Assembly: GCF_030269125.1 (NCBI RefSeq)
Contig: NZ_BSSM01000010.1
Coordinates: 1-64,000, forward strand
Direction of reading: 5' to 3'
DNA: 64,000 bases
Source of the DNA: Streptomyces hygroscopicus subsp. hygroscopicus
Lineage (GTDB): Bacteria > Actinomycetota > Actinomycetes > Streptomycetales > Streptomycetaceae
Shown here: positions 1-8,472 of the stretch, one piece after another
Numbering within the stretch: the first letter of the stretch is position 1
Layout: every line of letters starts with the position of its first letter
Program-made: the position numbers and the translations under genes
Notes under the pieces: model-generated
What the model was told of the DNA's origin: nothing
Seen by the model: only the letters and a program-made list of their open reading frames with translations
The model's database searches: none

Positions 1-7
1 GGGTGGG

Positions 8-1576
8 GTGAGTGGCGTGGTTCCGGGGGGATCGGGGGCGGGGTCGGGCGTGGGGTGGGCGTCTGCTGTGCCGGAGGCGGTGAGGGGGGCTGTCGGGCGG
101 GGCGGGACGGGGGATTCGGCGGGGCCGGGTGGGGTGGGTGGCGAGGTTTCCGGGAGGCCGGGGGCCGGGCCGGACGTGGGGTGGGCGTCTGCCGTGCCGG
201 CCGCGCGGGCCTCGTGGCCGTCCGCGGCGGCGCGGGCTCCGCGGGCCGGGACGCCTGACCCGACGGCGTCCGCCGAACCTCCCTCCGAGCAAGTCCAGAT
301 CCGCGCGCTCCAGGCCATGTGCCGGCAGGTCTTCGGCTTCCGGCTGGCCATGATCGTCGTAGCGGCTCCGGCGGCGCTCCTGAACGCCGCGCCCGGCCTG
401 GGCGTACGGCTCGTCGGCGCGGCCGTGGTCGTCACGTTCATGGCGTCCTACGTCCTGTTCCGCGACTGGGAACGCTTCGGCCCCCTCCTGCTGCGCCACC
501 CGAGCCTCCTCGCCGCCGACACCCTCTTCGGGTCGCTCCTGCTGGTCTCGGCCGGTCCGGACACCACGCTCGCCTACGTCGGCGTCTGCACCCCCCTCCT
601 CGCCGGCCTGCTCTACAGCTGGCGCGGGGCGGCCGGTTTCGCCTCGGCGCAGGCGCTGGTCCTGTTCGTCGTCCACATCACCGTGAAGGCCGACCGGTCC
701 GCCCCGGTGGCCGAGGCGCTGCTGCTGCCCGGTCTGTGCGTGATCGCGGGGGCCATGGGCTCGACCCTGCGCGGCCTGATGCTCCGCTTCGGCGCCGCCA
801 CGGAGGCGCTGGCTGCGGTGCGGGCCCGGCTCGCCGCGGCGGAAGCCGTCAGCGCCGAACGCGCCCGGCTCGCACGGGAGATGCACGACTCGGTCGCCAA
901 GACCCTCTACGGCGTCGCCCTCGCCGCGGACGGCCTCGCGGCCACCGCCTCGGCCACCGCCCCCGATCCCGCCCGCATCCGCGAACAGGCCGAACTGGTC
1001 TCCCGCTCGGCCCGCAGAGCCGCGGCGGAGTCCCGCGAACTTCTGACGGACCTGCGGAGCGATCCCATGGGCCGGCGAAGCGATCCGACGGAGCCGGGAA
1101 GCGGTCTGACGGAGCCGGGAAGCGGTCTGACGGGGCCGGGGAACGAACGGCGGACGACCTCCTTCCGTTCCGAACTCATCTCGACCGTCGCCGACTTCGT
1201 CGACCGCACCCACCTGGAGGTCACCTTCCCCGAGCCCCCTCTCTCCCTTCCCCCGCTCCCCGCCCCCGTGTCCCGCGCCCTCCTCGCCATCGCCACGGAG
1301 GCGCTGGAGAACGCGCACCGCCACGCGGAGGCGACCCGCGTGGACGTACAGGCAGCCGTCCACCGAGGTTCGCTGTGTCTGACCATCCAGGACGACGGCC
1401 GCGGCCTCCCGCCCGGCACCACCCTCGAACAGCTGTGCACCCGCGGTCACTTCGGCCTGCTCGGCATGGCCGAGCGCGCCGCCCAGGCGGGCGCCCGCAT
1501 CCACGTCGGCCGCGGCACCGGCACCCGGGGCACGGAGGTACGCGTGGAACTCCCCCTGCCGGTCCCGGAACCCTGA
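8..1576 (+). CDS. NarL-family sensor histidine kinase (start uncertain)
   Basis: This is a membrane-bound histidine kinase that would phosphorylate the response regulator 13 bp downstream. A hydrophobic multi-pass region (about residues 110-260) is followed by a HisKA_3 dimerisation helix with ERARLAREMHDSVAKTL, where the H is the predicted phospho-acceptor. A C-terminal HATPase domain shows EALENAHRHA (N box), DDGRGLPPG (G1) and HFGLLGMAERA (G2). The sensory part has no recognisable ligand domain. The first 100 or so residues are Gly/Ala/Pro-rich low complexity, so the true start may lie further in (ATG near 318) or beyond the window edge. A 21-bp sequence repeated three times at 1081-1143 makes a Gly-Ser-rich linker between the dimerisation and ATPase domains. 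The family is secure; the start is not. Confidence 0.85.
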   Translation: MSGVVPGGSGAGSGVGWASAVPEAVRGAVGRGGTGDSAGPGGVGGEVSGRPGAGPDVGWASAVPAARASWPSAAARAPRAGTPDPTASAEPPSEQVQIRALQAMCRQVFGFRLAMIVVAAPAALLNAAPGLGVRLVGAAVVVTFMASYVLFRDWERFGPLLLRHPSLLAADTLFGSLLLVSAGPDTTLAYVGVCTPLLAGLLYSWRGAAGFASAQALVLFVVHITVKADRSAPVAEALLLPGLCVIAGAMGSTLRGLMLRFGAATEALAAVRARLAAAEAVSAERARLAREMHDSVAKTLYGVALAADGLAATASATAPDPARIREQAELVSRSARRAAAESRELLTDLRSDPMGRRSDPTEPGSGLTEPGSGLTGPGNERRTTSFRSELISTVADFVDRTHLEVTFPEPPLSLPPLPAPVSRALLAIATEALENAHRHAEATRVDVQAAVHRGSLCLTIQDDGRGLPPGTTLEQLCTRGHFGLLGMAERAAQAGARIHVGRGTGTRGTEVRVELPLPVPEP

Positions 1577-1589
1577 AAGGAGGCACCGC

Positions 1590-2345
1590 ATGCGGCAGCA
1601 CGCGCACGACCCCGGTCCACCGCCCGCCTTCCCGCCCGCCCGGTTGCGGCTGCTGGTCGCCGACGACAACCCCGTGGTGCGCGCGGGGCTGACCGCGCTG
1701 CTCACCGACCGCGCGGACACCACCGTGGTGGCGCAGGCGGCGGACGGCCGCGAGGCGTACGAGGCCGCGCTCCGGCACCGCCCCGACGTCGTCCTCCTCG
1801 ACGTCCGCATGCCCGGGGTCGACGGCATCTCGGCACTGCCCCACCTGCTGCGCCTCGCGCCGGTCATGATGCTCACCTACAGCCATGAGGCCGAGACGGT
1901 GCGGGAGGCGCTGCGGCTGGGAGCGGGGGGATACCTGGTGCACGGCGAGTTCACGGCCGAGCAGCTGGTACGGGCCGTACGGGATGTCCACGAGGGCCGG
2001 CCGCATGTGACGCCGGGGGCGACACGGGCATTACTGGCCGAGTTGCGGGGGAGTGCATCTGCACACACGGACTCCCAACTCGCCGTAGCGGACGTCCAAA
2101 ATACCCTCCCGCCTCCTTCACAACTGCAATCCTCTGTGGGACAGTCGACCCGCTCACGGTTCCGGTTGAGCGTCAGGGAGGCGGAGATCATGGACCTCAT
2201 CGCGTCCGGCATGACCAACCAGCAGATCGCCGCCGCGTGCTTCATCAGCGAGAAGACGGTCAAGAACCACATCAACCGCATCTTCGCCAAGCTCCAGACC
2301 ACCACCAGGTCCCAGGCCACGGCGAAATGGCTGGGGGTGGCGTGA
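1590..2345 (+). CDS. NarL/LuxR-family response regulator
   Basis: This is the DNA-binding partner of the upstream kinase. The receiver domain (about residues 20-140) has the acidic pair VADDN and the phospho-acceptor Asp in VLLDVRMPG. The C-terminal LuxR-type helix-turn-helix reads LSVREAEIMDLIASGMTNQQIAAA then ISEKTVKNHINRI. An AAGGAGG ribosome-binding site overlaps the end of the kinase gene, so the two are probably co-transcribed and coupled. An unusually long, polar linker of about 40 residues separates the two domains. Regulated genes are not visible, but the Flp/Tad-like genes directly downstream are obvious candidates by position (inference). Confidence 0.9.
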   Translation: MRQHAHDPGPPPAFPPARLRLLVADDNPVVRAGLTALLTDRADTTVVAQAADGREAYEAALRHRPDVVLLDVRMPGVDGISALPHLLRLAPVMMLTYSHEAETVREALRLGAGGYLVHGEFTAEQLVRAVRDVHEGRPHVTPGATRALLAELRGSASAHTDSQLAVADVQNTLPPPSQLQSSVGQSTRSRFRLSVREAEIMDLIASGMTNQQIAAACFISEKTVKNHINRIFAKLQTTTRSQATAKWLGVA

Positions 2346-2470
2346 GGTGGCGACCCGGAGACGCGCCAACGCCGCGCATTGGGCCCCCGGTTGGGCCCTG
2401 GGACCCTCGGCCGGCCGGCGCGCCGCGTCGTACGGTGCCTCGATCGGACGCGAAGCTGGAGGGGACAACC

Positions 2471-2668
2471 GTGAGCAAATGGTTCAACACCACCGTGACG
2501 TATCTGATGACCCGCGCCGCCCGGAACGACCGGGGGCAGACCGCGGTGGAGTACCTGGGCATCATCGCGGTGGTGGTGGCGATCGTGCTGGCGATCACCG
2601 GGACGAGCATCGGGCAGACGATCTTCGACGCGATCAGGAACAAGATCTCCGAAGTCACCGGCGGCTGA
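2471..2668 (+). CDS. Flp/Fap-type pilin subunit
   Basis: This is a 65-residue predicted type IVb pilin. A charged N-terminus ending in RNDRGQTAVEYLG is followed by one hydrophobic helix (IIAVVVAIVLAIT). The G-x-x-x-(V/E)EY pattern is that of Flp prepilins, which are cut after the Gly and have Glu five residues later. The GTG start is chosen because GGAGGGG lies about 6 bases upstream and the product then has typical Flp length. It is the first of a compact pilus-like set followed by a TadE/G-like gene. No TadA ATPase or prepilin peptidase lies in the window, so the assembly machine must be encoded elsewhere. Confidence 0.85.
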   Translation: MSKWFNTTVTYLMTRAARNDRGQTAVEYLGIIAVVVAIVLAITGTSIGQTIFDAIRNKISEVTGG

Positions 2669-3255
2669 TTCCTTCGCGTCGCGACGCCGGGCAGGCCTTC
2701 CCCATCTACCTCACGGTGGTGGCAGGCCTGCTCTTTCTTGCTCTGGCCTATCTCGCCGTCGGCCAGGCCGCGGTGAACCGGAGCGGCGCGCAGACCGCGG
2801 CCGACGCGGCGGCGCTCGCCGCGGCGCAGGACGAACGGGATCAGCTGGCGGCCCGGTGGGTCACGGAGCTGCGCGACCCGACGAAGTGGCAGGACATATT
2901 CGACGGCAACGTGCCGTTCACCGACCCGTGCCGGCGAGCCGGTCAGCTCGCCCAGCAGAACGATGCCGAACTGAGTGGCTGTTTCGCGCCGGGGTCGTTG
3001 AAGTACCAGGTCGACGTGCGGACCAACAAGTCCGTCGGCCATTCGGTCGTACCCGGAACCGAGGACGTGAAGTCGAACGCTCACGCCGTGGCGGTGATCG
3101 AGCCGCTGTGCACGTTCAAGCTTCCCGGTGGCGGCGCCGACGGCGACACGCTGCCGCAACTCACCTGCAAGGACAAGGTGTGGGACCTGAAACCGGACGA
3201 TCCCTCAGGGCTTCCCAAGCCCGAAGACCTCTTTGACGTCCACCTGGACGGCTGA
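2665..3255 (+). CDS. TadE/TadG-like pilus assembly protein (start uncertain)
   Basis: The reading frame overlaps the Flp pilin stop and encodes about 196 residues. It opens with RRDAGQAFPIYLTVVAGLLFLALAYLAVGQAAV, a single N-terminal membrane helix, then SGAQTAADAAALAAAQ. That segment is the signature of TadG/TadE-related proteins ('putative Flp pilus-assembly TadE/G-like'). The remainder is a soluble extracellular domain with a few Cys residues. There is no ATG or GTG near the start of the conserved part; CTG (2665) or ATT (2668) overlapping the pilin stop are the only nearby options, so the exact start is unresolved. Translational coupling to the pilin is likely. Confidence 0.7.
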   Translation: MIPSRRDAGQAFPIYLTVVAGLLFLALAYLAVGQAAVNRSGAQTAADAAALAAAQDERDQLAARWVTELRDPTKWQDIFDGNVPFTDPCRRAGQLAQQNDAELSGCFAPGSLKYQVDVRTNKSVGHSVVPGTEDVKSNAHAVAVIEPLCTFKLPGGGADGDTLPQLTCKDKVWDLKPDDPSGLPKPEDLFDVHLDG

Positions 3256-3289
3256 CATGCGAATGATTGATGACGAAGGAAGCGGAGCG

Positions 3290-3874
3290 ATGAGCATTCG
3301 GTTCACTGCGCAGGCCCGCAGAGGGATGGTCGCGTTGGCTCTCGCGGTCGGACTGGCCGTCGGCACGGCAGGCTGTGGCGGCGGCAGCGGTGATGACGCG
3401 AAGAAACCGCACAGCTCGACGTCCGCCACCAAGGCCGGTGGCTCCCAGCCGGACACCCAGGAGGGCCAGTCGGACCAGCCACTGGCGGAACTGAGGGGCG
3501 AAGGGGGTTTGCTCCTTCGGATCACCTCCGCGCAACGGGACTCCGGTGGCTTCGTCACGGTGAACGGGACCCTGAAGAACGACGGGGCCAAGGATCTCCT
3601 CGTGCCGTCCGCGCTGAGCGGCAACGAAACCGAGATCACCAAGAACGGACCGTCCCTGGGCGGAGCCACCCTCATCGACTCGAAGGGCAAGAAGCGCTAC
3701 TACGTGCTGCGGGACACGGAGGGCCGGCCGCTCACCACGACCGGTCTCGGCACGCTCCGCGCGGGCGAGGCCCTACCGGTGTTCATGCAGTTCCCCTCCC
3801 CGCCGGCGGATGTCGCCCAGGTGACCCTCCAACTGCCCACCCTCTCCTCCGCCACCCTCCCCATCTCCGGCTGA
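3290..3874 (+). CDS. Secreted lipoprotein of the Flp/Tad-like set
   Basis: This 194-residue protein has a lipoprotein signal: a basic start (MSIRFTAQARRG), a hydrophobic core and the lipobox VGTAGC, with the Cys as predicted lipid anchor. A disordered Gly/Ser/Asp stretch follows, then a beta-rich domain (LLLRITSAQRDSGGFVTVNGTL) resembling DUF4352-like extracellular immunoglobulin folds. The ATG at 3290 is preferred to an upstream in-frame codon because it places the signal peptide at the true N-terminus and has GGAGCG upstream. It sits between the TadE/G-like and OmpA-like genes, so it is probably part of the same envelope structure. Function otherwise unknown. Confidence 0.75.
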   Translation: MSIRFTAQARRGMVALALAVGLAVGTAGCGGGSGDDAKKPHSSTSATKAGGSQPDTQEGQSDQPLAELRGEGGLLLRITSAQRDSGGFVTVNGTLKNDGAKDLLVPSALSGNETEITKNGPSLGGATLIDSKGKKRYYVLRDTEGRPLTTTGLGTLRAGEALPVFMQFPSPPADVAQVTLQLPTLSSATLPISG

Positions 3875-3881
3875 GGCCCCC

Positions 3882-4505
3882 GTGACCACCCGACCCCGCC
3901 TCGCGCTCACCCTCGCGTCCGCGACCCTCCTCCTCGCGGCGACGCTCACCTCCGCGCACGCCGCCGACACGGACCCCACCCCGCCCCCGGACACGGCCCC
4001 GTCCGCCGCCGCGCCGGTGAAGATCGACCCCAAGGACCCGGACCTGAAACTGCCCGAGGGGGCCACCCTGGCCACGCCCAAGGTGCTGGACATCAAGTCG
4101 GTCGTGGAGGACCAGAGCGGGGACGAACGCCGCGAGGACACCAACGCGGACGTCACCTTCGCCCTCCAGGCGGAGGTCCTCTTCGACAAGGACAGCGCGA
4201 AGCTCGGCGCGGACGCCAAGGCCCGCATCGCCGCGATCGCCGACGAGATCAGGAAGCAACACGCCACCCAGGTCCGCGTCTTCGGCTTCACCGACGACCT
4301 CGGCTCCTCCTCCCACGGCATCCTCCTCTCCCGCCGACGCGCCAACGCCGTCCAGTCCGTCCTCGACCAGAACCTCGACAGCCCCGACATCACCTTCGAG
4401 GTCCGCGGCTACGGCGAGCAGTACCCCATCGCCGACAACTCCACGGAAGAGGGCCGCCGGAAGAACCGCCGGGTGGAGGTGTCGTTCCCCCGTACGGAGA
4501 GCTGA
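3882..4505 (+). CDS. OmpA-family peptidoglycan-associated secreted protein
   Basis: The protein has 207 residues. A Sec signal peptide (ends about SAHAAD) is followed by a Pro-rich linker and a C-terminal OmpA-like domain (about residues 85-205). That domain shows VLFDKDSAKL, VRVFGFTDDLGSSSHGILLSRRRANAV and GYGEQYPIADNSTEEGRRKNRRVE. The last block contains the conserved Asp and Arg that bind diaminopimelate in peptidoglycan. It starts 8 bp after the lipoprotein gene. A peptidoglycan anchor next to pilin-type genes fits a surface appendage or its wall attachment (inference). Confidence 0.85.
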   Translation: MTTRPRLALTLASATLLLAATLTSAHAADTDPTPPPDTAPSAAAPVKIDPKDPDLKLPEGATLATPKVLDIKSVVEDQSGDERREDTNADVTFALQAEVLFDKDSAKLGADAKARIAAIADEIRKQHATQVRVFGFTDDLGSSSHGILLSRRRANAVQSVLDQNLDSPDITFEVRGYGEQYPIADNSTEEGRRKNRRVEVSFPRTES

Positions 4506-4711
4506 ACACCGCCCGCGCGGACAAGGCGGGTCCGCGGGACGGACAGGCATGCCGACCGCGTCCCTCGTCAGGAATCGTGAAGCTTCAAGGTCGCTGCTAC
4601 CGTGCGGGAGTTGCTTCTGTTAGGGGTGGACTTGACATCGACCGCCGGCTGGTGCGCGACCCACGGGAGTCGGCCGCACGAGGACAGCATCCACACGGGG
4701 GAGGCACTGAG

Positions 4712-5203
4712 ATGACCTGGGACGAGTGGGAACAGCTCAAAGCCGGTGCGAAGGAGCGCGGCTCCACACGCATGCAGCTCAATCATGTCGCGCCCATCGA
4801 GGGGAACACCACCTACGGGGACCTGAAGGTCACCAACGACGATCTCGCCGCGATCGGCAAGGAAGCCCACAGCCTGTACAACCAGCTGTGGAAGAAGGCC
4901 CGGGTGGCGCAGACGACGAGCGAGTCGGCCGCCGGTGATCTCACCAGGCAGGGGTTCATGCTGGGCAAGGGCCTCCGGCACGTCCACGAGCGCTGGGAGG
5001 ACCAGCTGAAGTCGCTGTTGGACGCCTGCGCGCAGATCTCCAACCACATGCACGTCACCCAGAAGATCCACTCCGGTGACGACGGCTACATCGCCCGCAC
5101 GATGAGCAGCATCGACACCCTGGACGCCGGCTTCGACGACCGCGTGGGTGCGCCGGGCGAGAAGAACCCGGTCTACGAGTCCCCCAAGCCCGAGAAGAAG
5201 TAG
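4712..5203 (+). CDS. WXG100/ESX-like small helical protein
   Basis: This is a 163-residue, mostly alpha-helical protein with no signal peptide. It begins MTWDEWEQLKAGAKERGS, and a central stretch (LYNQLWKKARVAQTTSESAAGDL to HVHERWEDQLKSL) resembles the helical hairpin of Streptomyces type VII-associated proteins. GGGGGAGG about 10 bases before the ATG supports this start over an earlier in-frame codon. It lies 16 bp before a large gene with a similar N-terminal helical region, an arrangement typical of a small partner and its large substrate. The type VII assignment is a fold-level guess without a WXG motif. Confidence 0.5.
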   Translation: MTWDEWEQLKAGAKERGSTRMQLNHVAPIEGNTTYGDLKVTNDDLAAIGKEAHSLYNQLWKKARVAQTTSESAAGDLTRQGFMLGKGLRHVHERWEDQLKSLLDACAQISNHMHVTQKIHSGDDGYIARTMSSIDTLDAGFDDRVGAPGEKNPVYESPKPEKK

Positions 5204-5219
5204 TGAGTGAGGACGCTCG

Positions 5220-7463
5220 GTGAAGTTCGAAGACCTCTACCAGGCCGACTTCAAGCTGCTCGACGACGCGGTGACCGACTGGGGCCAGCTGGTCACCAAC
5301 CTGACGGACCTGCAGAAGCAGGCGCGGGACGGGCTGCACGACAAAGCCGTCAAGGCCGACTGGCACGGGGTGAACGCCGGTGTCTCCAAGGAGTTCATCG
5401 GCAAGACGGCGGGTGAGTTCGACGACGCCACCAAGGAGGCTACGTCGATCCACAACATCCTCCAGGACACCCGCAACGAGCTGAAGTCGTACAAGCAGCA
5501 GCTGCACCAGGCGCTGGATGACGGCCGCAAGAAGAACCTCACGGTGATCCCGTCGGGCGACGGCGGATTCATCGTCACCATGGCCGTCCACCCCGACCGC
5601 GCCGCGCACGGGACGACGGTGCCCGAGCACAGCGTCGCGGACGAGGACGCCCTGCGCGACCGCGTGCAAGGCATCCTGAACAACGCGGCCAAGAGCGACA
5701 GCACCGCGTCCGAGGTCCTCATGGCGCTGGTGGACGAGAGCGAGTACGGCTTCTCCGGAGTCGTCTACAAGGACCGGGATCAAGCGGAGAAGGCCGTCCA
5801 GGAAGCGGACGAGCTGGCGAGACTCGCGAAGAAGGACCCCGGCAAGCTGACCGCGAAGGACTTCGACGCGATCAACAAGGGTCTGAAGCAGTATCACGAC
5901 GACCCTTTGTTCTCCGAGGAGTTCGCCGAGCGGCTCGGCGCCAAGGGCACGGAGAAGTTCTGGCTCGGTCTCACCGACAACCGTGAGGGCGGGCACCTGG
6001 GCTACGAACGCGGATACAAGTACGCCGAACTCCAGAAGAACCTCAGCCTGACCCTGGCCACCGCGAGCCAGTCGGACAGCGCGGGCATGACGGCGTGGAA
6101 ACAGGAGGTCATCTCCTCCGGCAACAAGGCCGTCGGTACCCACGGTGACGTCCTCGGCTTCCAGGTGATGAGCAACCTGATGCGCGACGGCGACTTCGAC
6201 GACCAGTTCATGACGGACTACGGCCGTGGGCTGATGAAGACCGAGCGGTTCTACACCGACGACGGCAGGAACGTGGCCTGGCAGGCGAGTATCTGCCCCC
6301 AACTCAACTTCGAAGGAAGCGACGGCGGCTGGGACCCGCTCAACGGCTACCTGAAGGGCCTGTCCAACAACCCCGCAGCCGCCACGAACTTCTTCAACGA
6401 CGACTTCATCCCGCAGGACTCCCACCACAAGTCGGCGGTGTCCAACTTCGACTACCTCTTCAAACAGCGCCACTGGCCGATGGACTCCAACGACATCCAC
6501 GGCGTCCACAGCACCGCCGGCCAGAACTTCCTGGCCCAGGCCCTGGAAGCGGCGACCACGGGCCACCCGGCGGGCGAGATGCCGACGATCGACACCCCGG
6601 CCCACACCTCCGCCGAGGCCAACCTGTTCGAGGAGATAGTCTCCGCCACCGCCGACAAGCCCGAACTTCTCACGGACCGCGGTTACATGTCCGACAGCTT
6701 CGGGCAGATCGCGTCGGAGTACCTGCCGGACATCAACCGGGCGAACACCAATTTGCCGCACAAGGACTTGCTGTTCCCGGTTGACGGATCCGTGGCCCAC
6801 GTCGATGGCCCGGACGCGAACAAGTTCCTGTTCGCGGTGGGACAGAATCCCGAGGGATATGCCGCGGTCGAGGTGGGCCAGAAGGCGTACATGTCGAACC
6901 TGCTGCAGTACCACTTGGACCCCGACCTGCCCGCCGACCACCGCTGGACCGGCGATCACAAACTTCTCGTGGGGACCGTCGCGGAGAGAAGTGGCGAGGT
7001 TTCCGGGATCCTCAGGCAGGGCCGCATGGAGGCCATCGGCAGTGCGGCGAAGGGGCAGGACGATTCGTTCGACCACGCTGTCGCCCAGTATCAGAACCTG
7101 ATCTCCGGCGGCATCGGCACGGCCGTCGGCGTAGGCACATCGTTCATCGGTTCTCCCGTGGCCGGAGGAATCGTGGGTGGTGCGGCAGGCACTGCGACGG
7201 GCTCGGCTCTGCAGTGGCTTTTCCAGGACGTGCAAGGTGATTCGGCCGATCACGCTCACGACACCGAGGGGAAGGTCTGGCAGAAAGGATGGAAGCTCAA
7301 CGGTGATTATGCGCAGCGGGCGACAGAGTTGGCCGTGAAGCGTTACCACTTGAATCCTGACCTTGTGATCTTGGCAGGGAATTCCGCACAGCAAGGGTAT
7401 TTCAATGCCCAGAACCGCTTGAATGGCGAGCAGCCGGGTATGACTGCGGATATTGCGGGATGA
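5220..7463 (+). CDS. Large LXG/ESX-effector-like protein of unknown function
   Basis: This is a 747-residue protein. The N-terminal 110 residues are a helical bundle (FKLLDDAVTDWGQLVTNLTDLQKQAR, DWHGVNAGVSKEFI), similar to LXG/WXG-type targeting domains of type VII substrates. The long middle part is alpha-helical with no motif I recognise. Near the C-terminus a Gly-rich hydrophobic segment (IGTAVGVGTSFIGSPVAGGIVGG) could insert into membranes. The GTG start follows the partner gene closely. Proteins of this layout (DUF6571-like) occur in several Streptomyces, but I do not know a demonstrated activity. There is no clear nuclease or other toxin signature at the C-terminus. Confidence 0.55.
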   Translation: MKFEDLYQADFKLLDDAVTDWGQLVTNLTDLQKQARDGLHDKAVKADWHGVNAGVSKEFIGKTAGEFDDATKEATSIHNILQDTRNELKSYKQQLHQALDDGRKKNLTVIPSGDGGFIVTMAVHPDRAAHGTTVPEHSVADEDALRDRVQGILNNAAKSDSTASEVLMALVDESEYGFSGVVYKDRDQAEKAVQEADELARLAKKDPGKLTAKDFDAINKGLKQYHDDPLFSEEFAERLGAKGTEKFWLGLTDNREGGHLGYERGYKYAELQKNLSLTLATASQSDSAGMTAWKQEVISSGNKAVGTHGDVLGFQVMSNLMRDGDFDDQFMTDYGRGLMKTERFYTDDGRNVAWQASICPQLNFEGSDGGWDPLNGYLKGLSNNPAAATNFFNDDFIPQDSHHKSAVSNFDYLFKQRHWPMDSNDIHGVHSTAGQNFLAQALEAATTGHPAGEMPTIDTPAHTSAEANLFEEIVSATADKPELLTDRGYMSDSFGQIASEYLPDINRANTNLPHKDLLFPVDGSVAHVDGPDANKFLFAVGQNPEGYAAVEVGQKAYMSNLLQYHLDPDLPADHRWTGDHKLLVGTVAERSGEVSGILRQGRMEAIGSAAKGQDDSFDHAVAQYQNLISGGIGTAVGVGTSFIGSPVAGGIVGGAAGTATGSALQWLFQDVQGDSADHAHDTEGKVWQKGWKLNGDYAQRATELAVKRYHLNPDLVILAGNSAQQGYFNAQNRLNGEQPGMTADIAG

Positions 7464-7479
7464 ATGTAGGGGAGCGAGA

Positions 7480-8016
7480 ATGCGTCCTGTAGTCGGTGTC
7501 TCCGCTGCTGCCGCCCTTCTTGTCGGGCTGTCCGGATGCGGCGAGCATAAGGAGAAGCGCGAGTATGCGGTCCCGCGCTCCCTGTGTGGGGTTCCAGTCG
7601 ACAGTGAGACGTTGGCGCCGTTCCTGCCGGGCGGTCGAAATCTGACGGTCAAGCAGACGATGTCAAGCATGTGGGGAATAAGCTGCGAGGTCCGTGTCGA
7701 CAGTCGCTTCCCGGTGCAGACTTCGCTGTGGTGGACAAATCAGATCAATACGTACGCGTATGTGGGCAGGCAGAACAATTCCAAGCTCGACCACCGAGCC
7801 GACAACGGCAGGTTCCTCTACTCCGGCTGGGAAGGGTTCGGCGAGACGCGGAACTGCACCAGCAAGAAGCTCCTGGGCGCGCACCTGTTCACCGCGTTCC
7901 AGATGGAGACGGCGGACCATCAGGACCCCGACGCGATGAGGAAGCTCATCACCGCGTACACGAACGCCGCCGAGAAGACGGACATCTGCAAGGAAGGCAA
8001 GCCGTTCCCGCAGTGA
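7480..8016 (+). CDS. Secreted lipoprotein downstream of the LXG-like protein
   Basis: This 178-residue protein starts MRPVVGVSAAAALLVGLSGC, a lipoprotein signal with lipobox LSGC. The mature part has several Cys residues (SLCGVPV, GISCEV, RNCTSKK, DICKEG) that could form disulfides. The start at 7480 is supported by GGGGAGCGAG just upstream and by the signal peptide. It is probably co-transcribed with the 747-residue protein ending 17 bp earlier, which suggests a surface-bound partner or immunity protein (inference). Base composition at 7300-7800 is slightly lower in GC than in its neighbours. Confidence 0.7.
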   Translation: MRPVVGVSAAAALLVGLSGCGEHKEKREYAVPRSLCGVPVDSETLAPFLPGGRNLTVKQTMSSMWGISCEVRVDSRFPVQTSLWWTNQINTYAYVGRQNNSKLDHRADNGRFLYSGWEGFGETRNCTSKKLLGAHLFTAFQMETADHQDPDAMRKLITAYTNAAEKTDICKEGKPFPQ

Positions 8017-8397
8017 TCAGCCGTCGCTGACGGCGTCCTCGCCCCCCGACACCGCCACCCGCACCCCGGCCCGCAACCCCCATCCCGCCATCGTCCCCGC
8101 CTCCGCCTCCAGCACATGGCGGGAGCGCGGGCGGGGCAGGCCCAGGCGGCCGGGGGGCATGGTGCGGACGGCCAGGACGGTGAGGCGACGGTCGAGGTAG
8201 GCGACGTCGATGGGGATGCGCATGCCGAAGGTGTGGATGCTGCCGGCGGGGGAGAGGAGCAGTGCGCCGTCGACGGAGGCGCGGCCGAGGAGACCCCTGG
8301 TGCGGGCACGGTAGGAGGTGGCGAACTCCAGGGGCACCGGGACCGATCCGGGGATGTGCAGAAGGCCCCGGCCGTCCCGCCAGCGTCGTCGTCCCAT
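8017..8397 (-). CDS. DUF192 family protein
   Basis: This is a protein of about 126 residues with the DUF192 core: a YRARTRGLLGRASVDGALLL block, then IHTFGMRIPIDVAYLDRRLTVL and a C-terminal HVLEAEAGTMAGWGLRAG. The family is widespread and of uncertain role. It runs convergent to the preceding lipoprotein, whose stop is adjacent. The ATG at 8397 is chosen over a TTG further upstream because the conserved domain starts soon after it. Confidence 0.8.
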   Translation of the reverse strand: MGRRRWRDGRGLLHIPGSVPVPLEFATSYRARTRGLLGRASVDGALLLSPAGSIHTFGMRIPIDVAYLDRRLTVLAVRTMPPGRLGLPRPRSRHVLEAEAGTMAGWGLRAGVRVAVSGGEDAVSDG

Positions 8398-8472
8398 CGT
8401 GTCCTCCGTTGTCAACCCGTCCGGCGCGTAAAGGGTTTGCCCCCTTCCCCATCCCCCGCTAGGAAGGCCCTC

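Noticed and set aside
5055..7670. 871-codon minus-strand frame opposite the LXG-like gene
   Set aside because: It covers three plus-strand genes with ribosome-binding sites and shows no domain of its own; a composition shadow.
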